64,000 bases of DNA from a marine gamma proteobacterium HTCC2080. GTDB lineage: Bacteria > Pseudomonadota > Gammaproteobacteria > Pseudomonadales > Halieaceae. The DNA lies in assembly GCA_000169115.1 (NCBI GenBank), contig AAVV01000004.1, positions 62,001 through 126,000 of the forward strand, written 5' to 3'. The notes beneath the pieces were generated by a model. That model had not been told where the DNA came from, did no database searches, and saw nothing but the letters and a program-made list of their open reading frames with translations. The position numbers and the translations under genes were made by a program. This document shows positions 26,870 through 34,628 of the stretch, one piece after another. The stretch's first letter is position 1. Each line of letters starts with the position of its first letter.

Positions 26870-27277
26870 CTATACCGGCCTAAAAAATGGCAGGGTGATG
26901 TCCTCGGTAATCGAGCGAAAGACTACCTCGACCTCCATCCCAATGGCGACGTCCTCAGGCTGGCATTCCACTAGATTGGTGTGCATGCGGATTCCCTCAG
27001 GCAGATCTATCCACGCCAAAATGATCGGCAAATCCTCCACAAATTTTTGCTCCACACCCTCATAGGTTACGGAATACGTATAAACCGTTGCACGCCCGGA
27101 CGCTTTAATCCATCCCAAGTCCTGACTCCAGCACTCCGGGCAGTCGCGGCGCGGATAAAAAATATTGGCATCACAGGCATTGCAGTGCTGTATGAGTAAA
27201 AGTCCCTTTTTAGTCCCATCCCAGAAGGGCTGGCTATAAGGCTGTATTTCGGGCAACGGCTTTTTATAGTCGCTCAT
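26870..27277 (-). CDS. DUF35 OB-fold zinc-ribbon protein
   Basis: This 135-residue protein has a rubredoxin-like zinc ribbon CNACDANIFYPRRDCPECW (Cys-x2-Cys-x10-Cys-x2-Cys, residues about 33-50) followed by an OB-fold (GRATVYTYSVTYEGVEQKF, then LAWIDLPEGIRMHTNLV). DUF35 proteins act as obligate partners of SCP2-type thiolases and of thiolase-like aldolases such as Ltp2. Its start overlaps the end of the thiolase gene by 4 bp (27277/27274), which is strong context for a stable complex. It is not an enzyme on its own. Confidence 0.92.
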   Translation of the reverse strand: MSDYKKPLPEIQPYSQPFWDGTKKGLLLIQHCNACDANIFYPRRDCPECWSQDLGWIKASGRATVYTYSVTYEGVEQKFVEDLPIILAWIDLPEGIRMHTNLVECQPEDVAIGMEVEVVFRSITEDITLPFFRPV

Positions 27278-28455
27278 CGTGGCTTCCTCCCAAAGACCGT
27301 GGTGCAGGTATTCATCACGGAACCACCGGAAGTGGTCAGAATCGCGTGTTCACATTGATCGACCTGACGATCCCCGGCCTCACCGCGCAATTGGCGGACG
27401 CTATCGAGGTAGAACGCCATACTGACGCCACTGCCTGTATGTCCTCTTCCAGTTGCATCGCCCATGGTCGTGCAGGGCAAGTCGCCTCCGGGACCACAAC
27501 GTCCCTCCGCCCAGAGCTTTGCTCCCTGTCCGTCCTCGCAAACGCCATAACCCTCGAGCGCGCTACATTGCGTATAGGGGTAGGCGCCATAGATCTGCCT
27601 GAGGTCCATATCGTGGATTGACAGCCGAGCCTGGCACAACGCGTCGCGACTAGACTCGCGGTAAGCTTGGCGGTGAAACACATCCTCGCGAAGCATGGGT
27701 GTAGCACTCATAAAACGGGTGCCATGTCCCAATTTGTAAACCGCCTTATCCCCTAACTCCCGAGCCTTTTCCCATGAGGTGACCACCATCGCTCCACCAC
27801 CATCTGCCAGCAAATTACATTCCTTAGCCTTCAATGGTGTGCTAATCATGCGAGAGTTCATGACGTCGTCCAAGGTTACGGTTTTACCATAAAAGATAGA
27901 CAGCGGATCGAGGGCGCCCCAGGCCCGTAAAGCAACTGTCACAGAAGCTAACTCTTCCTCCGTTGCACCGGTCTCATACATGTAGCGCTGAGTAATAAGA
28001 CCCATTGACCCGTTAAAACTTACGCCATACGGATACTCAAATTGCTTATCGAGGGGTGCGGTAGCAAAGAAGTTGATGAGGTCCTGGGGCGGCATATCGG
28101 ACTGAACAGTGGTGTGTGGAATCAGAACGTAGTCCACCTGACCGCTGGCGATGTGCTGCTCTGCCAGCCGCAAACAGTTGGTTGTGGATGCGCCCCCCGC
28201 ATTGCAAATTGCGATGTCGCGACAGCCTTTCAGGCCCATGACCTCGGGAATTTTTCCCAGCGACATATCATTTTGCATTGAGGGCTGCGCCATCGGGTTA
28301 TTCGAAATGACAGCACCGATAAGATTCTTGTCTATTCCCGCATCACGAATCGCTCCCATACAGACATCCAGCAGGATGTCCCAGCGCTGACGCTCAGGAT
28401 CACGGCGCGTGGGCACCTCCGCGATCCCTACAATCGCGAGACCAGATTTTGTCAT
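27274..28455 (-). CDS. SCP2/Ltp-type thiolase-like protein without catalytic Cys (probable retro-aldolase)
   Basis: This 393-residue thiolase-fold protein is of the lipid-transfer-protein (SCP-x) type, as shown by GYGVCEDGQGAKLW and GRGHTGSGVSM. The segment that normally holds the nucleophilic Cys (CASG) reads CNAGGASTTNCLRLA, with Gly near residue 88 at the Cys position. The second Cys in the C-terminal loop also appears replaced (TTSGGSVMNTC). Known Cys-less relatives such as Ltp2 are aldolases that cleave a 3-hydroxyacyl-CoA by retro-aldol reaction together with a DUF35 partner and a MaoC hydratase. All those partners follow directly. A retro-aldolase is therefore more likely than a thiolase. 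The substrate is not known. Confidence 0.88.
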   Translation of the reverse strand: MTKSGLAIVGIAEVPTRRDPERQRWDILLDVCMGAIRDAGIDKNLIGAVISNNPMAQPSMQNDMSLGKIPEVMGLKGCRDIAICNAGGASTTNCLRLAEQHIASGQVDYVLIPHTTVQSDMPPQDLINFFATAPLDKQFEYPYGVSFNGSMGLITQRYMYETGATEEELASVTVALRAWGALDPLSIFYGKTVTLDDVMNSRMISTPLKAKECNLLADGGGAMVVTSWEKARELGDKAVYKLGHGTRFMSATPMLREDVFHRQAYRESSRDALCQARLSIHDMDLRQIYGAYPYTQCSALEGYGVCEDGQGAKLWAEGRCGPGGDLPCTTMGDATGRGHTGSGVSMAFYLDSVRQLRGEAGDRQVDQCEHAILTTSGGSVMNTCTTVFGRKPR

Positions 28456-28501
28456 TGGCTCCCTCCTCTTTTTATTTTTTAAGCCGGCCAGTGGTCAGGA
28501 T

Positions 28502-29353
28502 TTATGCGTAATCGGTATGGCTGTACTCCGCGCGGTCAACTAAATCGAGATTGTCGTCAACGCTGACAGCGAGGGGGCGCCTCAGAGTCACGGTGTCTGG
28601 ATCTGTCGGTACCATGAACTCCCACAAAGTTGGCGGTACAGTTGCACCGCGGCACTTGCGTCGCACTGAGTCCCAGTCATCTGGGCACTCGCAACGCAGC
28701 TTCGATTGAATTTCTGTCGGCTCCAAGCCCGTTGCTTGAGCCAGCACATCGACCACATCGTCTATAAAACCTGACCGTGCAGATTCAAGTGACGCCGCTC
28801 TAATACCTGCGTCTAAAAGCAAATCCGCTGCAGCAACATCGCCAAACCAGCGCGCTACCGTAGGCCCCCGTATGGCGAGTGACTGCCGCATGTCGTCCTG
28901 CTCTTCATCACTAGTCGCCGTCATCCAGCCCTCGAGGCCCAACCGGTGAAAATAGAGCTCCTTGCCAAAATGCTTCACCATGCCCGATAGCGCTTTGTCG
29001 CTCCCCTCTAAAAAGGTTGAAAGTAGGCGCCATACTGCACATTCCGCCAAGAACGCAGTGACGAGGAAATCACCCCAGTTCTGTGGAGGAAGCGACAACG
29101 CCTCAAGATCATGTAATTCGCTAGGTTGGCGACCAAACTCAAGCTGGTGCTCGGGCAGTCCAAGACGATCTTCCAACAGCCGAAAAATCGCCCGTGTATG
29201 GCCCAGGCTGTCCTGCCCCATCCCCGCGAATGCTGTGCAATCGGGGAGACTGCGGCCATTCAGCATCACTTTGATATACCAGTGTCCTAACACCCAGTCG
29301 GTATCGGCAATACACAGTAACTCCTGCATCAACGCCTTGTCTGTTCCAGACAT
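28502..29353 (-). CDS. PaaC-like structural subunit of a CoA-thioester epoxidase
   Basis: This protein of 283 residues resembles PaaC, the ferritin-fold partner of PaaA in phenylacetyl-CoA epoxidase. It starts MSGTDKALMQELLCIADTDW and has GQDSLGHTRAIFRLLEDRLG near residue 48, with the fold of the DELGHAR stretch of PaaC. A later stretch ELYFHRLGLEGWMT matches the second helix pair. In PaaC the iron ligands are degenerate and the protein stabilises PaaA. ATG 29353 has GGGAGAGAG just upstream and replaces a longer frame start at 29416. The C-terminal part, from about residue 230, has a PTLWEFMVPTDP stretch not expected in PaaC and may be a family-specific extension. Confidence 0.8.
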   Translation of the reverse strand: MSGTDKALMQELLCIADTDWVLGHWYIKVMLNGRSLPDCTAFAGMGQDSLGHTRAIFRLLEDRLGLPEHQLEFGRQPSELHDLEALSLPPQNWGDFLVTAFLAECAVWRLLSTFLEGSDKALSGMVKHFGKELYFHRLGLEGWMTATSDEEQDDMRQSLAIRGPTVARWFGDVAAADLLLDAGIRAASLESARSGFIDDVVDVLAQATGLEPTEIQSKLRCECPDDWDSVRRKCRGATVPPTLWEFMVPTDPDTVTLRRPLAVSVDDNLDLVDRAEYSHTDYA

Positions 29354-29379
29354 CTCTCTCTCCCACTCGCTGCCCCGAA

Positions 29380-29601
29380 CTACTGCCCGGGAAGTTTGTC
29401 CTGCCACTTCATCCATCCAAAAACAGACTTACACTGATTACACTGCATACTCATTTCCGACACCGTACCGCCAAAAGGATTCGAAACACGCGTGCTCTCC
29501 GACCCACACCAAGGGCAAGCGACGGTCGCGTCGTATTGCAACCCGAACAACTCTGTCAGGCTGCTAGAACGATCCTTGGTGCTATCGCGCCCCTCAGCCA
29601 C
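29380..29601 (-). CDS. PaaD-type C-terminal zinc ribbon as a separate small protein
   Basis: This 73-residue protein holds a two-Cys-pair zinc ribbon: VACPWCGSESTRVSNPFGG near residues 31-49 and MQCNQCKSVFGWMKW. This matches the C-terminal domain of PaaD (CPRCG...FGST...RC..C), including the FGG turn. PaaD normally carries a DUF59 domain at its N-terminus, and here that domain is encoded 259 bp away as its own gene with a PaaB-like gene in between. The start is GTG at 29601, 3 bp after the PaaB-like stop. It probably works with the DUF59 protein in assembling the diiron or Fe-S centre. Confidence 0.82.
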   Translation of the reverse strand: MAEGRDSTKDRSSSLTELFGLQYDATVACPWCGSESTRVSNPFGGTVSEMSMQCNQCKSVFGWMKWQDKLPGQ

Positions 29602-29604
29602 GGC

Positions 29605-29850
29605 TTAAGCAATCCCGATCATGTCGTTAACCGAGATCACCGGTATCACCTCGACACGAGGACAAATACACATTTCTACCCAGGGTTTTTCCGAGTACAC
29701 CATCCTTGCCTGGCCAACCGCTGCAGCCCTGTTTGGCGCACTGACAGAGCCCAAATGAAACAGGGGTCCGTCAAGCTCCTCCCGTGCAAATACCTCAAAA
29801 TAGTCCCAGTCCATGGTATTACGCGCTGTTTTTTGCGTGACTAAACCCAC
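29605..29850 (-). CDS. PaaB-like subunit of a CoA-thioester epoxidase
   Basis: This 81-residue protein contains DYFEVFAREELDGPLFHLGS, then the PaaB pattern of an Ala-rich helix (AAAVGQARMVYSEKPWVEM) and ICPRVEVIPV. PaaB is the small bridging subunit of phenylacetyl-CoA epoxidase (WEVFVR...HxGSxxAxDAxxAxxNARDVYTRR). The GTG start (29850) has AGGAG six bases upstream; an internal ATG at 29814 lacks a ribosome site. It lies between the DUF59 and zinc-ribbon halves of a PaaD-type protein, an unusual order. Confidence 0.82.
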   Translation of the reverse strand: MGLVTQKTARNTMDWDYFEVFAREELDGPLFHLGSVSAPNRAAAVGQARMVYSEKPWVEMCICPRVEVIPVISVNDMIGIA

Positions 29851-29859
29851 CTTCTGCTC

Positions 29860-30174
29860 CTAGATGCAATAACCATGTTCACGTGCAATAAGTCGAGCCT
29901 CGGGAACGATGTCGTCCCGGCTCCATTCGTGTTGCCACTCAACCCTAACTTTGGTGGAGCGCACGCCCGCAAGCGCGCCAACTGAACGCTTAATATCGTT
30001 TTGGATCAAATCCCAGGCCGGACAACCCACGCACGGGAACACCAACCCAACATCGACATCACCGTCTTGTGAAACCGTAATCCTTCGGACCATGCCCATA
30101 TCAGGGAGGCTAACGTTCATGTGCGGATCCATCACACCATTGAGCACCTCAGCTACGGCGCCTTCGGTTACCAC
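29860..30174 (-). CDS. DUF59 (MIP18/PaaD N-terminal) protein
   Basis: This 104-residue protein is a lone DUF59 domain. VAEVLNGVMDPHMNVSLPDM and GMVRRI correspond to the DPExpxxxxDLGMVr motif, and VFPCVGCPAWDLI holds the conserved Cys of the family. In PaaD this domain precedes a zinc ribbon and is needed for epoxidase activity, probably in metal-centre maturation. GTG 30174 overlaps the end of the PaaA-like gene by 7 bp, so the two are translationally coupled. The zinc ribbon is the separate gene at 29380-29601. Confidence 0.87.
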   Translation of the reverse strand: MVTEGAVAEVLNGVMDPHMNVSLPDMGMVRRITVSQDGDVDVGLVFPCVGCPAWDLIQNDIKRSVGALAGVRSTKVRVEWQHEWSRDDIVPEARLIAREHGYCI

Positions 30175-31115
30175 AACTGATCACCCCATTCTTCCCGCTG
30201 CAAACGCTCGTAGCAGGAGGGACGCATCGGCCCACCAGACTTGAACTTGCCGATAGCACGATCCCAACTGGTCTCTTCCCATTCCCAATCATGGGCTCCT
30301 GCATCAAAGGTCATCGGGTAAGGCATATCGGTAATACGATACTCACCGGTTTCCTCGTCCTTCTCTGCAGGCACCTTGAGACCGACCCGGTCAGCAAAGT
30401 CAGTCGCTGACCGGAGCCATTTATTGCGCATGGTGTCGTTACTCCACGCGCGGACCTTGTAGTTCAGCTGATCCGGGTATCCCTTTAAATCGTCCGGACG
30501 TCCGTACCAGTGGTAACCCCAGGGAAAGATCCAGCGGACGGCATCTTCAACCAGCTCTTTAGTCTCATCGTTCTGATTGAAATAGAACTCCGTCCACATC
30601 GCGCCATGACGAAAATGATAAGCCTCCTCAAAATTGACTTTTTTTAACGTCCGCCGATAGGGCGCAAAGCTGCAATTGAGCTCGATGTCCCACGTCGTAA
30701 AACGACCAGCTCGATCCAGGAATGCCTGTGAAACCACAAACTCTGCATAATTTCTGACAGGAAACTCCATAATGGGCAGCGACCAGTATTTTCTGGGATC
30801 CGCCTCAAAGGCGACCTTCTGCATATCAAAACCAAAGCGCTCAAAGAGCATGCCCTGTTGGTGGGCATGTCCCACTTCGTCCTGAATGGTTCCACAGATC
30901 GCGACTTTGGCTCCGATATCTGGCGCAACTCTGAACGCGGTGTAAGCCCACGTCAGCACCGTCACTTCAGACTGCGCAGCAATCTCGAGGGTTCGCTCCA
31001 GAATTGCGCGATAGCGGGGCGTCAACTCCTGCATATCCTCGATCAATTCGCCGGCGTGTATGCGTTCTAGTAGCGCCTGCTCTTGGGGATCAACCGCTGT
31101 CATTGGCTGCGACAT
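30168..31115 (-). CDS. PaaA-like diiron oxygenase catalytic subunit
   Basis: The protein of 315 residues has the PaaA/ferritin-like diiron fold. The two E-x-x-H motifs expected for a carboxylate-bridged diiron site are seen as DEVGHAHQ (Glu80, His83) and EEAYHFRHG (Glu164, His167). PaaA of the phenylacetate pathway epoxidises phenylacetyl-CoA with O2 and electrons from PaaE. ATG 31115 has an AGGA site about 7 bases upstream and gives MSQPMTAVDPQE; an upstream start at 31145 would run over an inverted repeat and is less likely. No paaE-like reductase or paaG/paaZ genes are present, so the substrate need not be phenylacetyl-CoA. It leads the five-gene oxygenase block. Confidence 0.88.
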   Translation of the reverse strand: MSQPMTAVDPQEQALLERIHAGELIEDMQELTPRYRAILERTLEIAAQSEVTVLTWAYTAFRVAPDIGAKVAICGTIQDEVGHAHQQGMLFERFGFDMQKVAFEADPRKYWSLPIMEFPVRNYAEFVVSQAFLDRAGRFTTWDIELNCSFAPYRRTLKKVNFEEAYHFRHGAMWTEFYFNQNDETKELVEDAVRWIFPWGYHWYGRPDDLKGYPDQLNYKVRAWSNDTMRNKWLRSATDFADRVGLKVPAEKDEETGEYRITDMPYPMTFDAGAHDWEWEETSWDRAIGKFKSGGPMRPSCYERLQREEWGDQLW

Positions 31116-31140
31116 TTCTTTTCCTACCGTGGCTTTTTCA

Positions 31141-31164
31141 AACATACCTACTATACGGTATGTT
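31141..31164. promoter_or_regulatory. perfect inverted repeat, candidate TetR-family operator
   Basis: AACATACC-TACTATAC-GGTATGTT is a perfect 8-bp inverted repeat with an 8-bp spacer, ending 26 bp before the PaaA-like start codon. The ACATACC...GGTATGT form is common among TetR-family operators. It could control an internal promoter of the train. The operon ends with a TetR gene, which makes an autoregulatory loop plausible but unproven. Confidence 0.6.
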
Positions 31165-31204
31165 TATGAAGTGGATTTGTCATTTCAGGCAAATTTTCAG
31201 GGCC

Positions 31205-32728
31205 CTACACCGCTTCAAGCCGCAGCTTAATGGCCTTTTTGTCTACTTTTCCAAGGTTGGTAAGCGGCAAAGCACTATCAAATTCGATGGACTTTGGGGT
31301 TAGCAAGGGGCCCGTACTTTGCCTCAAAAAGCCAATCAGCTCTTCCTCTGAGCACTCCCGGCCTGCTTTTAGCACCACCAGCGCGTGCACCCGCTCGCCC
31401 CACTTACGATCCGGCAGTCCAACGACCGCCGCAACATCAACGCTGTCATGCGCCGTCAATGCCCGCTCCACGTCCTGTGAATAGATATTGAAGCCGCCGC
31501 TGATAATCATGTCCTTGAGCCTATCAACGATAAACAGAAACCCTTCTTCATCCATAAATCCCACATCGCCGGTATGAAGCCACCCCGACTGCAGCGCTTC
31601 AGCGCTAGCCTCGGGGCGTTGCCAGTAACCCGCGAGGAGACTTGGCCCCTTAACGCATATTTCACCCACCTCTTTCAGGGGTAAGGCGCTGCCGTGAGCA
31701 TCAACGACCGACACCGTCATACCGAGAGTCGCTCGCCCCACACTCTCAAGCCGCCTACTCACCGATGGATTGTGTTCCTTGTGTGTCATACACGTAATAT
31801 GAATGCTCTCCGTTTGACCGTAGCACTGGTGTAAAATAGGACCGAAAAGGTGGAGGGCTTCGCGAAGCCGCTCCGGTGCGATGGGCGCCGACGCATAAAT
31901 AATGTGCTCCAAGTTGCTCAGATCTCTTTGACCAACGCCAGGATGATCGAGAAGTCCGTAGATCATACTGGGCACTAGAAAGAGTGTATTGACGCCCTGA
32001 TTCTCAATACATCGAATCACCGGCTCGGGCGAGAACCTAGGCAACAGCGAAACGCGGCCGCCAAGCATCAAAACTGGCAGCACTAGAAATCCCGCCGCAT
32101 GACTGATCGGTGAACACGCCAAAAAATGCGGCTGCTCGGGAAACTGCCACGCAGCTCGCGCAATCTCAGCAGTCGCCCCCATACCTTTCTGTGTGTGCAT
32201 GACCCCCTTAGGATCACCCGTGGTACCACCGGTGTAACTAACCCATGCAATATCTTCGCTATCTTGTTGATCATCCAGCCAAGGCCGATCAACTAATAGA
32301 TCCCCCAGATACTCACCAAAATTTGCCCGGGAAAGCGTGATCACGGCCAGCTTGGGGAAGGCGTCGGCTAATCGGGCACCCCACTCTGCAAATGCTGCAG
32401 AATCAATGACCAACAGCTTGGCTTGGGAATCATTGACAACAAATCGCTGCTGATCCAAAGAACCCAGAGGATGAAGGGGCGTGTAACGACCGCCCGCGCG
32501 CAGACAGGCTGCCATAACGGCAAAAGCGTCTACACAATTACTTGCAAGCTGTGCCAATCCATCGCCACGTTCTAGCCCAGAGGCTCGCAACAGACTGGCA
32601 ATACCCTCAATACGCTGTCGCAACGCGTGACCGCTGTAAAACTCCCCCGTTACATCAGCGACCGCGACTGCATCACCGATATCAGCCAAAGCTTTATTCA
32701 ATAAATCTGTGTAATTAGCTGATGCCAC
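31205..32728 (-). CDS. AMP-dependent acyl-CoA ligase
   Basis: This 507-residue acyl-CoA synthetase has the ATP/AMP signature SYTGGTTGDPKGVMHT near residue 165, the YGQTE motif near residue 300, GWLHTGDVGFMDEEGFLFIVDR shortened to HTGDVGFMDEEG, the hinge DRLKDMIISGGFNIYS and the C-terminal catalytic lysine in NLGKVDKKAI. It converts a carboxylic acid to its CoA thioester with ATP. It starts at a GTG (32728) 90 bp from the upstream AraC gene and is followed by the oxygenase block. As the first gene of the train it probably activates the pathway substrate before oxygenation. Confidence 0.9.
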   Translation of the reverse strand: MASANYTDLLNKALADIGDAVAVADVTGEFYSGHALRQRIEGIASLLRASGLERGDGLAQLASNCVDAFAVMAACLRAGGRYTPLHPLGSLDQQRFVVNDSQAKLLVIDSAAFAEWGARLADAFPKLAVITLSRANFGEYLGDLLVDRPWLDDQQDSEDIAWVSYTGGTTGDPKGVMHTQKGMGATAEIARAAWQFPEQPHFLACSPISHAAGFLVLPVLMLGGRVSLLPRFSPEPVIRCIENQGVNTLFLVPSMIYGLLDHPGVGQRDLSNLEHIIYASAPIAPERLREALHLFGPILHQCYGQTESIHITCMTHKEHNPSVSRRLESVGRATLGMTVSVVDAHGSALPLKEVGEICVKGPSLLAGYWQRPEASAEALQSGWLHTGDVGFMDEEGFLFIVDRLKDMIISGGFNIYSQDVERALTAHDSVDVAAVVGLPDRKWGERVHALVVLKAGRECSEEELIGFLRQSTGPLLTPKSIEFDSALPLTNLGKVDKKAIKLRLEAV

Positions 32729-32818
32729 AACCCATCCGCAATTGCTCTGCTCTTATTGCCACAGCCTAAGAAGCACTTCGTGCTGATGTCGTATCAATAC
32801 CGGCAAGATTGTTGTGTT

Positions 32819-33859
32819 TTAGGATTCGTCGTTGAGTGCGACTTTAATGCGGTAGGTCATCGGTGAAAGCCCCGTCCACTTTTTAAAGGCTCTTGAAAAA
32901 TTTGCAGTGTCAGAAAAGCCTGTAAGGTAAGCGATTTCGTTCACCGGCAAACCCTTTGTCAGATAATCCTCAGCCAACAGCTTGCGAGTTTCATCCAGAA
33001 CCTCACGAAAAGTAGTACCCGCCTCTTCAAGACGGTTGTATAGCGTCCTAGTACTCACGCACAGTACGCTTGCCACAGCATCTTTTCCAGATACACCAGT
33101 GGGTAGTAATCTCACCAATTCGTTGCGAACCCGCGCTGGAAAATCGGCTTTTTCCAGCTTAGCTATATATTGTTCGGTCAGCTGGTCATAAGACTGGGCG
33201 AGCTGTGGATCTGCACCAACCAAAGGCAATTTAAGCAGTTGAGAGTCAAAAGATATCGAGGTCTCAGGCGCACCAAAAAGGACATCGCATCCAAAAAAGT
33301 CCTCGTAGTGGGACGCCTCATCTTCAGGGAAAGGGCGCGCCAAAGACACAGTGCGGGGCCGAAATTCGTTCTGACTTGCTATGCGAAGAATCGTTACGAA
33401 GATGGCAGCAATGCCATCTTCACGGATTGGAGGAAACGGCTCTGGATTATGCGTCGTCCAGCGCAGCGCACATTCTCCGACCTCTTTCACCAGAGACATC
33501 ACATCATTGGTAGTCACCACAGAGTAGTAACGCACCATTTTTTCAAGATACTCACCCATTGTGGCGCTGCAATAGGCAGCTACGCCCAAGCTGTAAAAAG
33601 TGGTGGGATGGATAAACTTCGCCAAATGTAATCCAAAGGTGCGAGCCGAGGCCTGCGCTTCAATCGCTTGCAACAAATTTCGAAAAGCGCCGTCAGCGAT
33701 CCGAGTATTAGGGTCAAGCAGCGGCCCTACCTCAATACCAGCCTCTGCGAATAAGGGCTCAGGTTCAATACCTAAATCCTCCAGCGCTTGCCAGATAACG
33801 ACACCTAGGGGACCAATAGTCGAAAATTTCTGTGCGATCATAAAAAGGATGGAATGCAC
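32819..33859 (-). CDS. AraC-family regulator with OruR-type N-terminal domain
   Basis: This 346-residue regulator has the arabinose-binding-like N-terminal domain (YSLGVAAYCSATMGEYLEKM near residues 111-130) and a C-terminal AraC helix-turn-helix pair ending GFSDTANFSRAFKKWTG. It resembles the AraC protein at 24831-25877 in layout, so the train is bracketed by two related regulators. It lies upstream of the ligase on the same strand and is divergent from a MaoC gene at 34085. A positive role on the ligase/oxygenase train is plausible. Confidence 0.9.
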   Translation of the reverse strand: MHSILFMIAQKFSTIGPLGVVIWQALEDLGIEPEPLFAEAGIEVGPLLDPNTRIADGAFRNLLQAIEAQASARTFGLHLAKFIHPTTFYSLGVAAYCSATMGEYLEKMVRYYSVVTTNDVMSLVKEVGECALRWTTHNPEPFPPIREDGIAAIFVTILRIASQNEFRPRTVSLARPFPEDEASHYEDFFGCDVLFGAPETSISFDSQLLKLPLVGADPQLAQSYDQLTEQYIAKLEKADFPARVRNELVRLLPTGVSGKDAVASVLCVSTRTLYNRLEEAGTTFREVLDETRKLLAEDYLTKGLPVNEIAYLTGFSDTANFSRAFKKWTGLSPMTYRIKVALNDES

Positions 33860-34084
33860 TTAGCCAGTATTCGATCCCCTCATCATCCGCTTTTTGTCTG
33901 ATGAATCAATCCCCGATTACCTATTGGCGTAGTTGAAGGCACACAGGATGGACCAAAAACCTTAAAAAAGACGACCTAATTGCACGCATGGACACGTGCC
34001 GCTTGGTGAGTGCACTGCTAGGCTTCCACCCTTGGGGCGACTAATGACTGATGTCGACGATAATGGGGGTGCCAGTAGAGATTC

Positions 34085-34540
34085 ATGAAGACAATATTGC
34101 AAACCCAAAGAGATTTCGAAAGCCGCGTTGGTAAAACTCTGTTTGAGTCACAACCTGTAATAATCGATAGCGATCGAATCCAAGCCTACTGCAAGAGCCT
34201 CGACCAGCTTGACTGGTTCCATTTCGATGAGGATCAATGCCACGAGGCCGGGCTCACTAACATAATCGCGCCAGGCTCGCTGACCTTTGCTTTGGTACAC
34301 TCTACTTTTTTCCAACATATCGAATTAATAGATCTTAAAGCGCTATTTGTGGGCAGTGATCGCTTTCGGGTAGTGCGCCCAGTCACGGCAAACGATTTGG
34401 TAACGCTACGAATGGTCATCGCTACTGTCGAAAGTAGACAGGAAGGCTTCCGAGTGGCCTACAAATTTGAGTGGCAAGGGGCTAACGAGGCCGACCCAAT
34501 ATCCAATGGGATGTTTCTTGTTCGATACTGGCCCAGCTAG
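34085..34540 (+). CDS. MaoC-like hot-dog dehydratase
   Basis: This 151-residue hot-dog protein shows DWFHFDEDQCHEAGLTNIIA followed by PGSL, matching the (R)-specific enoyl-CoA hydratase motif DxxPxHxDxxxAxxxxxxxxIAPGxL, although the central His of H-x-D is split as HFDED. A RFRVVRPVTANDLVTLRM strand follows. It would hydrate a 2-enoyl-CoA to the (R)-3-hydroxy form. It is divergent from the AraC gene and followed 88 bp later by a hydroxyacid dehydrogenase, so both may be one unit. Confidence 0.82.
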   Translation: MKTILQTQRDFESRVGKTLFESQPVIIDSDRIQAYCKSLDQLDWFHFDEDQCHEAGLTNIIAPGSLTFALVHSTFFQHIELIDLKALFVGSDRFRVVRPVTANDLVTLRMVIATVESRQEGFRVAYKFEWQGANEADPISNGMFLVRYWPS

Positions 34541-34628
34541 AAAAACCTTATCAAGCGGGTTTATGGCGTGATAGGCGATAATCATTTGCACCGGCACTGC
34601 CTTCTGTTGAGATGGGCATGGGTACTTC

